A stretch of DNA of 64,000 nucleotides, taken from the NCBI GenBank assembly GCA_019635585.1, contig JAHBZE010000002.1, positions 930,001 through 994,000 on the forward strand, written 5' to 3'. Both the position numbers and the translations under genes were made by a program. This DNA comes from Xanthobacteraceae bacterium. Its GTDB lineage: Bacteria; Pseudomonadota; Alphaproteobacteria; Rhizobiales; Xanthobacteraceae. Under the pieces are notes generated by a model that was not told where the DNA came from, ran no database searches, and was given only the letters and a program-made list of their open reading frames with translations. This document shows positions 1-8,331 of the stretch, in pieces. The number at the start of each line of letters is the position of its first letter. The first letter of the stretch is position 1.

Positions 1-240
1 ATTGCTTCGCGCTTCGACATCAGCGCGCCGGCGATCTCGCAGCATCTGAAAGTGCTGAAGGACGCGAAGCTCGTCACCGTGCGCGCCGACGCACAGCGGC
101 GGCTCTATTCGCTCAACAAGGACGGCTTCGAGGAAATGGACGAGTGGCTGAGCCGCATCCGCCGCTACTGGGTCAAAAATCTGGATGCGCTGGAAAAAAT
201 TCTTCGCGATCAGGACAAGGCAGCAGGAAGGAAAAAGTGA
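1..240 (+). CDS. ArsR-family winged-helix regulator, 3' part
   Basis: The last 79 residues of an ArsR-type DNA-binding repressor; the start lies before the window. Visible are the recognition helix (SAPAISQHLKVLKDAKLV) and the following beta-wing (RRLYSL), then a helical C-terminus. No metal-binding cysteines appear in this part. Its TGA overlaps the ATG of the next gene, an SRPBCC protein, so the two are translationally coupled. ArsR-SRPBCC pairs are a common arrangement in which the regulator is not a metal sensor. The ligand cannot be told from sequence. Confidence 0.85.
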   Translation: MASRFDISAPAISQHLKVLKDAKLVTVRADAQRRLYSLNKDGFEEMDEWLSRIRRYWVKNLDALEKILRDQDKAAGRKK

Positions 241-779
241 TGCGTACGCTTCTCGATAAAGACGGCGTTCTGCTCGACGCCAGCACGATCCGCTTCGAAC
301 GGCTTCTCCCCGGACCCATCGAACGCGTCTGGGCTTATTTGACGGAGTCCGACAAGCGCAAGCAGTGGTTCGCCGCCGGCGACTACGAATTGAAGAACGG
401 CGGCAAGGCGCGGCTTTTCTTCCAGCACAAGAATATTTCGAAGCCCGGCAGCGAGCCGCCGGAAGCTTTCAAGAAAATGCATGACGAAGGTCACAACTGG
501 GAAGGCAAGATTCTCGAAGTCGATGCACCGCGCTTCTTGAAGATGACCTTCGGCGAACATTCGGAAGTAACCTACGAACTGACCCCGCAATCGAACGGCG
601 AGGTGCTGCTCACCCTCACCCATGCCAAGCTTACCGCGAACGACCTGAAGAACGTCTCGCCGGGCTGGCACGCGCATCTCGCGGTGCTTGCGGACCGCCT
701 GAACAACCGCAACGACGTCGACTTCTGGGCGTTGTGGCAGGAGTTGCACAAGCATTACGGCGAGAAGCTCGCGAAGTAA
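240..779 (+). CDS. SRPBCC (AHSA1-like) protein
   Basis: A 179-residue protein of the START/SRPBCC hydrophobic-cavity fold. The opening strand-helix pattern (IRFERLLPGPIERVWAYLTE) and the later motif FGEHSEVTYELTPQ are typical of AHSA1-like members annotated as polyketide cyclase or activator of Hsp90 ATPase. The start is the ATG overlapping the ArsR stop codon; a longer in-frame start at 144 would run through the ArsR gene and is less likely. No enzymatic residues can be assigned. The protein is probably cytosolic and cotranscribed with the regulator before it and the VOC protein after it. Confidence 0.82.
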   Translation: MRTLLDKDGVLLDASTIRFERLLPGPIERVWAYLTESDKRKQWFAAGDYELKNGGKARLFFQHKNISKPGSEPPEAFKKMHDEGHNWEGKILEVDAPRFLKMTFGEHSEVTYELTPQSNGEVLLTLTHAKLTANDLKNVSPGWHAHLAVLADRLNNRNDVDFWALWQELHKHYGEKLAK

Positions 780-790
780 GGATAAATTGA

Positions 791-1195
791 ATGCGCGTGA
801 GACTGGAAGCGATTGTCGTCGACGATCAGGCGAAGGCCCTGAAATTCTACACCGAAGTGCTCGGCTTCGTCGTGAAGCACGATATTCCGGCCGGCGGCGC
901 GCGATGGATCACCGTCGTGCCGCCGGACGAACGAGACGGCCCTGAACTCCTGCTCGAGCCTTGCGGCTTCGAATTCGCGAGGACCTACAAGCAGACGCTC
1001 TACGAGAAGGGCATCCCCTTCACCATGCTCGCCTCCGACGACGTGCAGGCGGAGTATGAGAAGTTGAAAGCCAAGGGCGTCGCGTTCAAGATGCCGCCCA
1101 CGCAATCGCCCGGCGGCGGCCCGATGATCGCGAGCTTTGACGATACCTGCGGCAACTACATAATGATGTACGAGATCGAAAAGCCGAAGGTCTAA
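791..1195 (+). CDS. VOC-family (glyoxalase/bleomycin-resistance fold) protein
   Basis: A 134-residue single-domain vicinal-oxygen-chelate protein. The N-terminal VVDDQAKALKFYTEVLGF is the classic first beta-alpha unit of the fold, and the C-terminal FDDTCGNYIMMYE is the closing strand that usually carries a metal-binding glutamate. The typical metal histidines are not obvious, so the protein may be a non-metal binding member or use other ligands. It starts 11 bases after the previous stop, in the same operon as the ArsR and SRPBCC genes. The substrate is unknown. Confidence 0.82.
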   Translation: MRVRLEAIVVDDQAKALKFYTEVLGFVVKHDIPAGGARWITVVPPDERDGPELLLEPCGFEFARTYKQTLYEKGIPFTMLASDDVQAEYEKLKAKGVAFKMPPTQSPGGGPMIASFDDTCGNYIMMYEIEKPKV

Positions 1196-1202
1196 CCCCG
1201 GA

Positions 1203-1751
1203 ATGCAGTGGCTCTATTACGTCTTCTACGCCGCGCTCGCGATCGCGCTGTTTCCTTATACGGTGGGACTGTTCCTCCCGCGCCGCTACGCGGTGACGCG
1301 CGAAGTGGTAGTGGCCAAACCCGCGCGCGAGGTCTTCGACTTCATGAAGCTCCTGAAAAACCAGGAGCGCTACAGCACCTACGCGCAGGCCGATCCGGCG
1401 ATGAAGATCGAATATCGCGGCACCGACGGCACGCCCGGCGCCACCGTGTCGTGGGACAGCAAGGATAAAAACGTCGGCAAGAGCGAGCAGGAAATCAAGG
1501 CGATTGAAGACGGCCGGAAAATCGAACTCGAAATCCGCTTCGAGCGGCCGTTTCAATCCACCGACCCGCTGGTGACGGAAATCGAGCCGGTCGATGCTAA
1601 TGCCACCCGCATCCGCAGCACCTACCGCAGCAAGATCCGCTATCCCTACAACCTTTTGATCTGGTGGGTCATGGCGAAGGTCCGCGAGAACATGCAGGTC
1701 TCGCTCGATAACGCGAAGGCGGTGCTGGAAGGCAAGGAAGCAAAAGCGTGA
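1203..1751 (+). CDS. Membrane-anchored SRPBCC protein
   Basis: 182 residues. A hydrophobic N-terminal segment (about residues 3-24, WLYYVFYAALAIALFPYTVG) is followed by an SRPBCC domain beginning at YAVTREVVVAKPAREVFDFM. This matches polyketide-cyclase-like proteins that are tethered to the inner membrane. It begins 7 bases after the VOC gene and its TGA overlaps the GTG of the next gene, so it is part of a five-gene run that starts with ArsR. Function is not assignable beyond probable small hydrophobic-ligand binding. Confidence 0.8.
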   Translation: MQWLYYVFYAALAIALFPYTVGLFLPRRYAVTREVVVAKPAREVFDFMKLLKNQERYSTYAQADPAMKIEYRGTDGTPGATVSWDSKDKNVGKSEQEIKAIEDGRKIELEIRFERPFQSTDPLVTEIEPVDANATRIRSTYRSKIRYPYNLLIWWVMAKVRENMQVSLDNAKAVLEGKEAKA

Positions 1752-2182
1752 GCGCGCTCGTCGTAAAGCGCGGCTACTCGTTTCCTGCCGAGCGCGTGTT
1801 CGATGCCTGGCTGACGCCGGAGATCACGCGCCACTGGCTGTTCACGACCGAAGACAGCGAAGTCATCCGCTGCGAGATCGACGCGCGCGTTGGAGGCAAA
1901 TTCGAGATCGTGGACAAGCGCGACAGCGCTGAGTTCAAGGGCGAAATCCGCCACGTCGGCGAGTATATGGGAATCGACCGTCCTCGCCGTCTCGTCTTCA
2001 GCTTCGGCGTGCCGCAATTCGACCCGCGCATGACCCGCGTCGAAATCGATATCGTCGCAAAAGGTTCAGGTGGCGAATTGACGCTGACGCATCACGATGT
2101 GCCGCCGGAATGGCAGCGACAGACGAACGAAGGCTGGACCAAGCTGCTCGGAAGTCTCGAGCGGGAAATCAGCGCTCGCTGA
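1748..2182 (+). CDS. SRPBCC (AHSA1-like) protein
   Basis: 144 residues, complete SRPBCC fold: VKRGYSFPAERVFDAWLTPE at the start, LVFSFGVPQFD in the middle and the usual final helix (EGWTKLLGSLEREI). The start is a GTG that overlaps the stop codon of the preceding gene by four bases. It is the third SRPBCC gene in the cluster and the closest match to ArsR-linked AHSA1 proteins. The last 14 bases overlap the convergent tautomerase gene on the other strand. Confidence 0.82.
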   Translation: MSALVVKRGYSFPAERVFDAWLTPEITRHWLFTTEDSEVIRCEIDARVGGKFEIVDKRDSAEFKGEIRHVGEYMGIDRPRRLVFSFGVPQFDPRMTRVEIDIVAKGSGGELTLTHHDVPPEWQRQTNEGWTKLLGSLEREISAR

Positions 2183-2354
2183 ACAGGACGCCGGCCTTCA
2201 TCTTCAGTTCGCGCGGCGCTTCCATGATCGTGACGGTCACGGCCTCTTTCGGCGCACCGAAATTTTTCACCACCGCGTCGGTGATGTCGAGCATCAGCTG
2301 TTTCTTTTGCTCGGGCGTGCGGCCCGCCGCCGCGTGAACGATGACTTCAGGCAT
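2169..2354 (-). CDS. 4-oxalocrotonate tautomerase-family protein
   Basis: 61 residues, the usual length of the small hexameric tautomerases. The mature enzyme needs an N-terminal Pro-1; here the protein starts Met-Pro-Glu-Val-Ile-Val-His, so Pro-2 would become the catalytic base after removal of methionine. The conserved helix GRTPEQKKQLMLDITDAVVK is present, and Arg-11 lies near the expected site. The substrate is unknown; the family isomerises keto-enol compounds in the cytosol. It overlaps the end of the convergent SRPBCC gene by 14 bases. Confidence 0.85.
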   Translation of the reverse strand: MPEVIVHAAAGRTPEQKKQLMLDITDAVVKNFGAPKEAVTVTIMEAPRELKMKAGVLFSER

Positions 2355-2369
2355 GAGAGCCTCCGGAAA

Positions 2370-2771
2370 TTATTGATACAGCCCGTATTGCGACCACTGC
2401 GCCTCGGGAATTTCGGTCCCCAGCTTGTACTCGAAAGAAAGCACGCTGAGCCGGTCGGGTGTCGCACGACAGGTAAATGAGTAGCGATACCATTTGCCTT
2501 TGGAGCGCAACGCAGCACCCTTGCCGATGAGCGTGTCGCCTTTCGCGTGCGGCTCTTCGAGCGCACTCACGACCGAGCGATCGACGCGAAATCCCTTGTT
2601 GTCCTTTGCGATGCGCGACATCGCCGCTGCGTCGCAAACCTGCTCCAGCCGCGTCGAGGGGTCGAGGCGCTTCAGCGCTTTTTCGAGACGCTTCTGATTT
2701 CTGTCTTGTGCGAAGGATGACGTGGCCGAGACGGCCAGCAACAACACGGACGCAACGAAAACGCGCTTCAT
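2370..2771 (-). CDS. Secreted DUF930-family protein
   Basis: 133 residues from the chosen ATG. An N-terminal signal peptide (KRVFVASVLLLAVSATSSFA, cleavage after SFA) is followed by the motif LDPSTRLEQVCDAAAMSRI, which I recognise as the start of DUF930, a rhizobial periplasmic family of unknown role. Two cysteines (VCDAAAM and FTCRAT) could form a disulfide. An in-frame TTG nine bases upstream is possible, but the ATG gives the better signal peptide. The tautomerase gene follows 15 bases downstream on the same strand. Confidence 0.75.
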   Translation of the reverse strand: MKRVFVASVLLLAVSATSSFAQDRNQKRLEKALKRLDPSTRLEQVCDAAAMSRIAKDNKGFRVDRSVVSALEEPHAKGDTLIGKGAALRSKGKWYRYSFTCRATPDRLSVLSFEYKLGTEIPEAQWSQYGLYQ

Positions 2772-2936
2772 TTCCGGCAAACCCTAGCCCCCGAGCGACT
2801 CTTAACCCGAAAGCGCGCGTTTCTCCAAGCGCGTTACGCTGCTTTTACGCAAGCGCGATCGAAGAAAAATACCGCCGCGAAAGGCTTTGTGCGAAATCGG
2901 GCGCGAAGATAAGTCGCGGGCCGCGCGCAAGTTGCG

Positions 2937-3392
2937 TCAGCCGGCGAGCGCGGACTTCACGAGACCGCTCGCCTTGCCGAAATCCATCTGGCCCGCGTAT
3001 TTGCCGCGCAGCGCACCGATCACCTTGCCCATGTCCTTGACAGAAGTTGCTCCGGTTTCGGCGATCGCCGCCTTCACCGCGGCGTCGATCTCGGCGTCCG
3101 ACATCTGCTTGGGCAGGAAGCCTTCGATCACCTTGATCTCGGCAAGCTCGTTCGCGGCAAGTTCCCCGCGGCCGCCCTTCTCGTACAGCACCGCCGATTC
3201 CTGGCGCTGTTTGATGAGCTTCTGCAGCAGCGACAGCACCGCCGCATCGTCGAGCGGCGGCTTGCCGCCCCCGCGCGCCTCGATATCGGCGTTCTTGATC
3301 GCGGCATTCACAAGCCGGAGCGTGGAAAGTTTTAGCTTTTCGCCCGATTTCATTGCGTCTTTGAGGGCACCGTTGATCTGATCGCGCAGCAT
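2937..3392 (-). CDS. GatB/YqeY domain protein
   Basis: 151 residues, full-length YqeY. The N-terminus LRDQINGALKDAMKSGEKLKLSTLRLV and the C-terminus MGKVIGALRGKYAGQMDFGK are the family signatures. The domain is shared with the tail of GatB, where it helps bind tRNA, but the stand-alone protein has no settled function. It is divergent from carA, with 59 bases between the starts. The A+T-rich stretch tttatatatt in that gap probably holds promoter elements for one or both genes. Confidence 0.9.
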   Translation of the reverse strand: MLRDQINGALKDAMKSGEKLKLSTLRLVNAAIKNADIEARGGGKPPLDDAAVLSLLQKLIKQRQESAVLYEKGGRGELAANELAEIKVIEGFLPKQMSDAEIDAAVKAAIAETGATSVKDMGKVIGALRGKYAGQMDFGKASGLVKSALAG

Positions 3393-3451
3393 GGGGGCTC
3401 CGGCAACATTTCACTTTATATATTCGGGACTCGCCGCTATTTAGGCCGCTT

Positions 3452-4642
3452 ATGAACCCGAAACAAGCGACGAACGGCTGGGCCGAAGCGAAGCCCACGG
3501 CCCTCTTGGTGCTGGCTGACGGTACCGTCCTCGAAGGTCACGGCCTCGGCGCCGAAGGCACGCAGGTCGGCGAAGTCTGTTTCAACACCGCCATGACCGG
3601 CTATCAGGAAGTGCTCACCGATCCTTCCTATGCCGGGCAGATCGTCACCTTCACCTTCCCGCACATCGGCAATGTCGGCGTCAACGACGAAGACATCGAA
3701 ACGGTGAACATGGCCGCGGTACTCGGCGCACGCGGCGCGGTCCTGCAGGCCAACATCACCGATCCTTCGAACTATCGCGCGAGCCGCAATCTCGATGCCT
3801 GGCTCAAAGCACGCGGCATCGTCGCGATCAGCGGCATCGACACCCGCGCGCTCACCTCCATGATCCGCGAAAAGGGCATGCCGAACGGCGTGATCGCGCA
3901 CGCCGCGGATGGAAAATTCGATCTCGAGAGCTTGAAGAAACAGGCGCGCGAATGGCCGGGTCTCGACGGCATGGATCTCGTGCCGACGGTCACCACTGCG
4001 CAGCGCTATTCCTGGGACGAAACCCCGTGGGAATGGGGCAAAGGCTACGGCCGCGAGGAGAATCCCGAGTTCAACGTCGTCTGCATCGACTACGGCATCA
4101 AGCGCAACATCCTGCGCCTGTTGGCTGCGAACAAATGCAAGGTGACGGTGGTGCCGGCGACGACTTCCGCGGAGGACATTCTTTCGATGAAGCCGGATGG
4201 CGTGTTTCTCTCGAACGGTCCCGGCGATCCGGCGGCGACCGGCAAATACGCCGTGCCGGTGATTCAGAAAATCATCGAATCGAACACGCCGACTTTCGGA
4301 ATTTGTTTAGGCCACCAGATGCTCGGCCTCGCCATCGGTGCGAAGACGATGAAGATGCATCAGGGCCATCACGGCGCGAACCATCCGGTCAAAGACAAGA
4401 CGACCGGCAAGGTCGAAATCACCTCGATGAACCACGGCTTCGCGGTCGACCGCGACACGCTGCCGACCGACGCTGAGGAAACGCATGTCTCGCTGTTCGA
4501 CGGCTCGAACGCGGGCATCGCGCTGAAAAGCAAGCCGGCGTTCTCCGTGCAGTATCACCCCGAGGCGTCACCCGGTCCGCGCGACTCGCGCTATCTGTTC
4601 GAGCGCTTCGTCGGATTGATGAAAAAGAACAAGCGCGCGTAA
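3452..4642 (+). CDS. carA: Carbamoyl-phosphate synthase small (glutaminase) subunit
   Basis: 396 residues, normal for CarA. It hydrolyses glutamine and passes ammonia to CarB for carbamoyl phosphate, used in arginine and pyrimidine synthesis. The N-terminal CPSase small-chain domain (GTVLEGHGLGAEG, CFNTAMTGYQEVLTDPSYAGQ) is followed by a class I amidotransferase with nucleophile Cys-285 (FGICLGHQM) and a His/Glu pair in QYHPEASPGP near residue 370. carB lies about 6.5 kb downstream on the same strand, so the two are not one operon. The start is the ATG that follows the A+T-rich divergent promoter region. Confidence 0.97.
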   Translation: MNPKQATNGWAEAKPTALLVLADGTVLEGHGLGAEGTQVGEVCFNTAMTGYQEVLTDPSYAGQIVTFTFPHIGNVGVNDEDIETVNMAAVLGARGAVLQANITDPSNYRASRNLDAWLKARGIVAISGIDTRALTSMIREKGMPNGVIAHAADGKFDLESLKKQAREWPGLDGMDLVPTVTTAQRYSWDETPWEWGKGYGREENPEFNVVCIDYGIKRNILRLLAANKCKVTVVPATTSAEDILSMKPDGVFLSNGPGDPAATGKYAVPVIQKIIESNTPTFGICLGHQMLGLAIGAKTMKMHQGHHGANHPVKDKTTGKVEITSMNHGFAVDRDTLPTDAEETHVSLFDGSNAGIALKSKPAFSVQYHPEASPGPRDSRYLFERFVGLMKKNKRA

Positions 4643-4660
4643 GCGCGCAAGCCATCCCGC

Positions 4661-4894
4661 TCAAATCCGGTCCTTGAGCCCTTTCACGCCGGATTTCTCC
4701 GCGCAGTGGTCGCAGCAATAGAACTTCTCTCCCGCCTCGAGCCCGTGGCCGATGATGCGGCATTTGCAATGCGCGCAGGTCGGAGCGAGCGCCTGGATCG
4801 CGCATTCGAAACTGTCGAAGGTGAAGGTCTTGCCGGAATGAACGACTTCGAATGACTTGTCGTATTCGTTTCCGCAGGTGTGACAGGCGGCCAT
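4661..4894 (-). CDS. Small cysteine-rich zinc-binding / metallothionein-like protein
   Basis: 77 residues. Eight or more cysteines occur in pairs: CHTC, FECA, CAHCKC and CCDHCAEKSG, with histidines nearby. From memory this pattern (CGNEYDKSFEV, TFDSFECAIQALAP, GHGLEAGEKFYCC) matches a widespread small family often annotated as prokaryotic metallothionein or hypothetical. Zinc binding is inferred from the cysteine pattern. The start chosen is the ATG at 4894, preceded by AGGAG at a good distance; an upstream in-frame start at 4909 would overlap that ribosome-binding site. It is convergent with carA. Confidence 0.78.
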   Translation of the reverse strand: MAACHTCGNEYDKSFEVVHSGKTFTFDSFECAIQALAPTCAHCKCRIIGHGLEAGEKFYCCDHCAEKSGVKGLKDRI

Positions 4895-4934
4895 CGCGCT
4901 TCTCCTCATGCTGGATGATGGAGCAACGCGGACC

Positions 4935-5429
4935 TCAATCTCCCGGTTCCCGGCAATCGATTTTCTGCGACGGCACGCTCACGATGCGCTTGGTGTTCCA
5001 GTCGAACATCCAGCCGCCGCTGATCGCGCTCGGCACGCCGTTACCCTCCGGCGTGAAGCGCGCGTAGGCCAGCACATATTGTCCTTCCGGCGCCTCGCTC
5101 GCGGGCCGCAGGTAGCAGCCGACGCTGTAGAGATCCATGCCTTTCGGCTTGGTTACGCGCACGACCTGGATGATCTCGAAGATGGTCGAATCCGTCTTGG
5201 TGCGCGCACCGGTATCGCGCATGAGCAGCAGCACGCGGTTCGTCTTGTAGCTGCCGTAGTCGATCGCGAACTCGGTCTGCGCGCCCTTCTCGTCGAACAG
5301 GATCATCCCCTGCTCGCTCCTGTATTGCGGCACGTCGATGTCGCGCTTGCCGAGCAGCTCGTTCTCGAACGCGCCGGCGGGAGCCGCCGTCACAATCGCC
5401 GCTGCAAGCATCAGGGCCCGGAATAGCAT
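4935..5429 (-). CDS. Secreted protein of unknown function
   Basis: 164 residues from the ATG at 5429, which follows AAAGGA. The signal peptide (LFRALMLAAAIVTAAPAGA) is clear. The mature part alternates short beta-like stretches (TEFAIDYGSYKTNRVLLLM, QVVRVTKPKGMDLYSVGCYL) and has two cysteines, one near the C-terminus (KIDCREPGD). I do not recognise the family with confidence. It is divergent from the methyltransferase gene, with about 75 bases between starts, and no partner suggests a role. It is probably periplasmic. Confidence 0.75.
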   Translation of the reverse strand: MLFRALMLAAAIVTAAPAGAFENELLGKRDIDVPQYRSEQGMILFDEKGAQTEFAIDYGSYKTNRVLLLMRDTGARTKTDSTIFEIIQVVRVTKPKGMDLYSVGCYLRPASEAPEGQYVLAYARFTPEGNGVPSAISGGWMFDWNTKRIVSVPSQKIDCREPGD

Positions 5430-5505
5430 GGGCCGTCCTTTCGTGAATCGCTCGCGCCATGCTATCCGGTCGGCGTCACCCCCGCCAATCGGAATTGTCA
5501 CGGGC

Positions 5506-6213
5506 ATGCGCGACTGGATTTCGTACTGGGACTCGGACCATCCGATTTACGTCAATGCCCGCCACTTCGACGTGCATTACGCGAATATCGCCGATGACAT
5601 CGTGCGGCTCGTGCCGTCGAAAGCCGCGCGCGTGCTCGACTATGGCTGCGGCGAAGCGCTGCATGCTGATAAAATCGCGGCGAATTGCGCGACACTTTAT
5701 CTGTGCGAGGCGGCACCGACCGTTCGCACACGCCTGAAAGAGCGCTTCGGCAGAATAGCGAACATCGCGGTGGTGACGCCGGAAGAAGTAGCGGCGATGG
5801 AGCCGGAAAGCCTCGATCTCGTCGTCGCGAACTCGCTCCTGCAATATCTGAAGCGCAACGAATTGCTGGTGCTTCTGAAAGTCTGGCGTGCGCTGCTTGC
5901 GCCGGGTGGTGCGCTGGTGCTTGCCGACGTCATCGACCCGAAACAGAGCGCGCTTGCGGATGCGCTTTCGCTCCTGAATTTCGCGCGCAAGAACGGCTTT
6001 CTCACCGCGGCCTTCATCGGCCTCGTGAAGACCACGCTGTCCGACTACCGCAAGCTGCGCGCGCAGCTCGGGCTCACGACCTACGCGGAAGCAGAAATGC
6101 TGAAGCTGCTTGCCGACGCGGGCTATGACGCCGCGCGGCTTCGCCCGAACCTCGGGCACAATCAGGGCCGCATGGCTTTCCGCGCACAGAAGAACGCCGC
6201 GCTGGCTGGTTAG
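5506..6213 (+). CDS. Class I SAM-dependent methyltransferase
   Basis: 235 residues. Motif I VLDYGCGEALHADKIA binds the methionine of S-adenosylmethionine, and SLDLVVANSLLQYL and LLAPGGALVLADVIDP are motifs post-I and III of the Rossmann methyltransferase fold. The N-terminus WISYWDSDHPIYVNARHFDVHY is a lipid- or small-molecule-methyltransferase-like cap. The substrate is unknown. The start is the ATG at 5506; the reading frame stays open upstream, but the upstream part overlaps the divergent secreted-protein gene. A dispersed palindromic repeat follows immediately downstream. Confidence 0.85.
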   Translation: MRDWISYWDSDHPIYVNARHFDVHYANIADDIVRLVPSKAARVLDYGCGEALHADKIAANCATLYLCEAAPTVRTRLKERFGRIANIAVVTPEEVAAMEPESLDLVVANSLLQYLKRNELLVLLKVWRALLAPGGALVLADVIDPKQSALADALSLLNFARKNGFLTAAFIGLVKTTLSDYRKLRAQLGLTTYAEAEMLKLLADAGYDAARLRPNLGHNQGRMAFRAQKNAALAG

Positions 6214-6218
6214 CAAAA

Positions 6219-6332
6219 GCCGTCGTCCCCGCGAATGCGGGGACCCATAACCACGACTGGATATTATTTTCGCGAGCGCCTCATTTCAGCAGAAGCGCGG
6301 GGAAGATGGATCCCCGCTTTCGCGGGGATGAC
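6219..6332 (+). repeat. Paired palindromic repeats (GTC[A/G]TCCCCGC type)
   Basis: Two inverted hairpin units face each other between the methyltransferase and the DUF2207 gene. The left unit is at 6219-6246 (tcgtccccgc gaat gcgggga) and the right unit at 6306-6332 (tccccgc tttc gcgggga followed by tgac). Each is itself a hairpin, and together they form a larger inverted repeat with an A+T-richer centre. The unit looks like the REP-like dispersed elements common in bradyrhizobial genomes. A third half-unit lies at 39386-39412. They may also end transcription of the convergent neighbours. Confidence 0.7.
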
Positions 6333-6353
6333 AAAAATATATTGCGCGCGTGG

Positions 6354-8318
6354 TCACCACCCGCTTCCGCCGCCGCCGCCGCCGCCACCTCCGGAAAAGC
6401 CGCCGCCCGAACTGCTGCTCGAGAAATCCGAGCTCGACGAACTGGAATAAGTGCTGCTCGTTCCCGGCGCGGACGAAGACGATGCGACCGACACCGTAAG
6501 ACTGGAAGCGACTGCGCTGGTGACGCCGCCGATATCGCTGCTCCAATCGCGGCTGCCCGAATACCACGACATTGCCGAAGCGGTAGCCGCAGTTGCGGTT
6601 GCGCCGGCTGCGGCCGCTGCCAGCACGTCCTTGAATTTTTCCGCCCAGGTATTTTCGACATCGAGTGCGATAGCATAAGGCAGCATGCGCTCGAATAACT
6701 CCGGCGTCCGCTTCGGCGGGTTCAGCGCTTCCAGCCGCGGCCCCTCGCCGCCCGTGATCAGGTATTCGCGCACGCCTTCGATATGATCGAGCGCCTTGCG
6801 GCCTTCCTTGGTCGGCGCTTCCATCCATTCGAGATAGAACGCGCAGAGCATGGTCGCCGCGAAGGCACAGACTGTCGGAATGATTTCGATCGGTCCTTCG
6901 ACGTTTTTCCAGACGTAGAACAGGCCGAGCGCTGCCGGCACGATGCCGAAAAGAAAACCGATACCGAGCAAAAATCCGTTGTCCTGCCGCGACGTGAAGC
7001 CGTTGTTCAGCGCGAACGACGCAAGCAGCAGCGGAATGATCGGCAGCAGCGTGCCGATAAAGGCATCCGCTGCGTAACGGCTTGGAAACTGCACCGCGAT
7101 GCCGACCAGCGCCAGCACCACCGCGAACAGCGTCATCAGCAGGCCGAGCCACCATTTGCCGAGATTGTCGCGGAAATAATCGCCGTACAGCCGCTTCAGA
7201 TTTTCCTTCAGCGCGTCGTTCGCGCCGCCGATGCGCGCATGATTTTCTTTCCTGAGTTCGAGCGTGCCTTTCTTGTCCTTCGGAAAGAAGTGACGCTTCA
7301 CCGCGGCCTCGTCATCGGGAATCGCCTTGCCGCCGTCGCGCCGCTCGACGCTGGTGACATTGTCCTTCTCGATGATCTTCAAGTGGCCCTTGACGCCGAG
7401 CTCGACGATAGCGGCGGTGAAGGTCTTGTTATCATAGGCCGCATATCGATCGACGAAACGCATGCCCGCCGCCGACATGCCGGCCGGCGGCTCGAATTGC
7501 GGGATGATCGTACTTTTCGCAGGATCGCGGCCGTAACGAACCCACTGATAGAAGAAATAAAAGAATACGAGCAGGAAGCCGAAGATCGAAAGCGACGCGG
7601 CGATATTGTCGAAGATGAAATAGACCGAGCGCAGATACGGCCCCGGCGGCGACACGATGCCCTTCTGCCACGCGACCGAAACGGTGAGCCCGTTGCGCGT
7701 CCCGAGTCGCTTTGTCGTGCGGAATACGATGACATTGCCGTTCTCGCCGACGACACGCGCGTCCTGCCACTTCTCGCCCTGCGGGCCGGTGTAGAACGCG
7801 CGCTTCTGGATTTGCGCACCCGCGGGCAGCCGGATCGTCGCAACCGCTTCCTCGATCGGAAAGCTCCAGCCGGTGCCGGTAACATTCCAGTAAAGCTCGT
7901 CAACGTCGGCGAAGAAGCCTACCTGCCGCGTGGTGCGATATTTGATTGTGTAGGTGTGGTCGCCTTTGGTCAGGAGCACCGAACCGCTGCCGATGCGGAT
8001 ACGCTTGCCGTTGTAGAGGCTTTCGACCGAATAGGGTTCGTCCTTGCCGTCGCGCTTTACCGAAAGCACGTCGAAGCCGACCACGACGCGCTTGCCATCG
8101 GGGAGAAAATACGTCGTCGGAAAATCGCGTAAGATTCCGCGGCGGATTTCGCGCAACTCAGAAGCGACCGTGATTTCCTCGATGACATCGAGATCGCCGT
8201 TCGCCTGCACCACGACTTCGCTGTCGAAACGGCGGATGGTCTCGTAGCCCTGCGCAACACCGGTCAGCGCCGCAACGAACGCGAGCGAAAAGAGCGAAAG
8301 AAGAAATTTGCGGATCAT
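6354..8318 (-). CDS. DUF2207 membrane protein with glycine-rich C-terminal tail (copy B)
   Basis: 654 residues from the ATG at 8318. A signal peptide (KFLLSLFSLAFVAALTGVAQG) precedes the DUF2207 N-terminal domain (SEVVVQANGDLDVIEEITV, RRGILRDFPTTY). A transmembrane helix near the middle (FIFDNIAASLSIFGFLLVFFYFFYQ) is followed by a cytosolic domain, a second group of membrane helices, and a low-complexity serine then glycine tail ending GGGGGGGGGSGW. The protein is a clear paralogue of the gene just upstream. Family function is unknown; LemA and DUF2207 commonly occur together. It starts 13 bases after the upstream paralogue stops, so it is the third gene of a lemA operon. Confidence 0.85.
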   Translation of the reverse strand: MIRKFLLSLFSLAFVAALTGVAQGYETIRRFDSEVVVQANGDLDVIEEITVASELREIRRGILRDFPTTYFLPDGKRVVVGFDVLSVKRDGKDEPYSVESLYNGKRIRIGSGSVLLTKGDHTYTIKYRTTRQVGFFADVDELYWNVTGTGWSFPIEEAVATIRLPAGAQIQKRAFYTGPQGEKWQDARVVGENGNVIVFRTTKRLGTRNGLTVSVAWQKGIVSPPGPYLRSVYFIFDNIAASLSIFGFLLVFFYFFYQWVRYGRDPAKSTIIPQFEPPAGMSAAGMRFVDRYAAYDNKTFTAAIVELGVKGHLKIIEKDNVTSVERRDGGKAIPDDEAAVKRHFFPKDKKGTLELRKENHARIGGANDALKENLKRLYGDYFRDNLGKWWLGLLMTLFAVVLALVGIAVQFPSRYAADAFIGTLLPIIPLLLASFALNNGFTSRQDNGFLLGIGFLFGIVPAALGLFYVWKNVEGPIEIIPTVCAFAATMLCAFYLEWMEAPTKEGRKALDHIEGVREYLITGGEGPRLEALNPPKRTPELFERMLPYAIALDVENTWAEKFKDVLAAAAAGATATAATASAMSWYSGSRDWSSDIGGVTSAVASSLTVSVASSSSAPGTSSTYSSSSSSDFSSSSSGGGFSGGGGGGGGGSGW

Positions 8319-8331
8319 GCGAAGCGGCGGA

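Noticed and set aside
6783-8132. 449-residue open frame on the plus strand
   Set aside because: Antisense to the DUF2207 gene; no signal, domain or ribosome-binding site.
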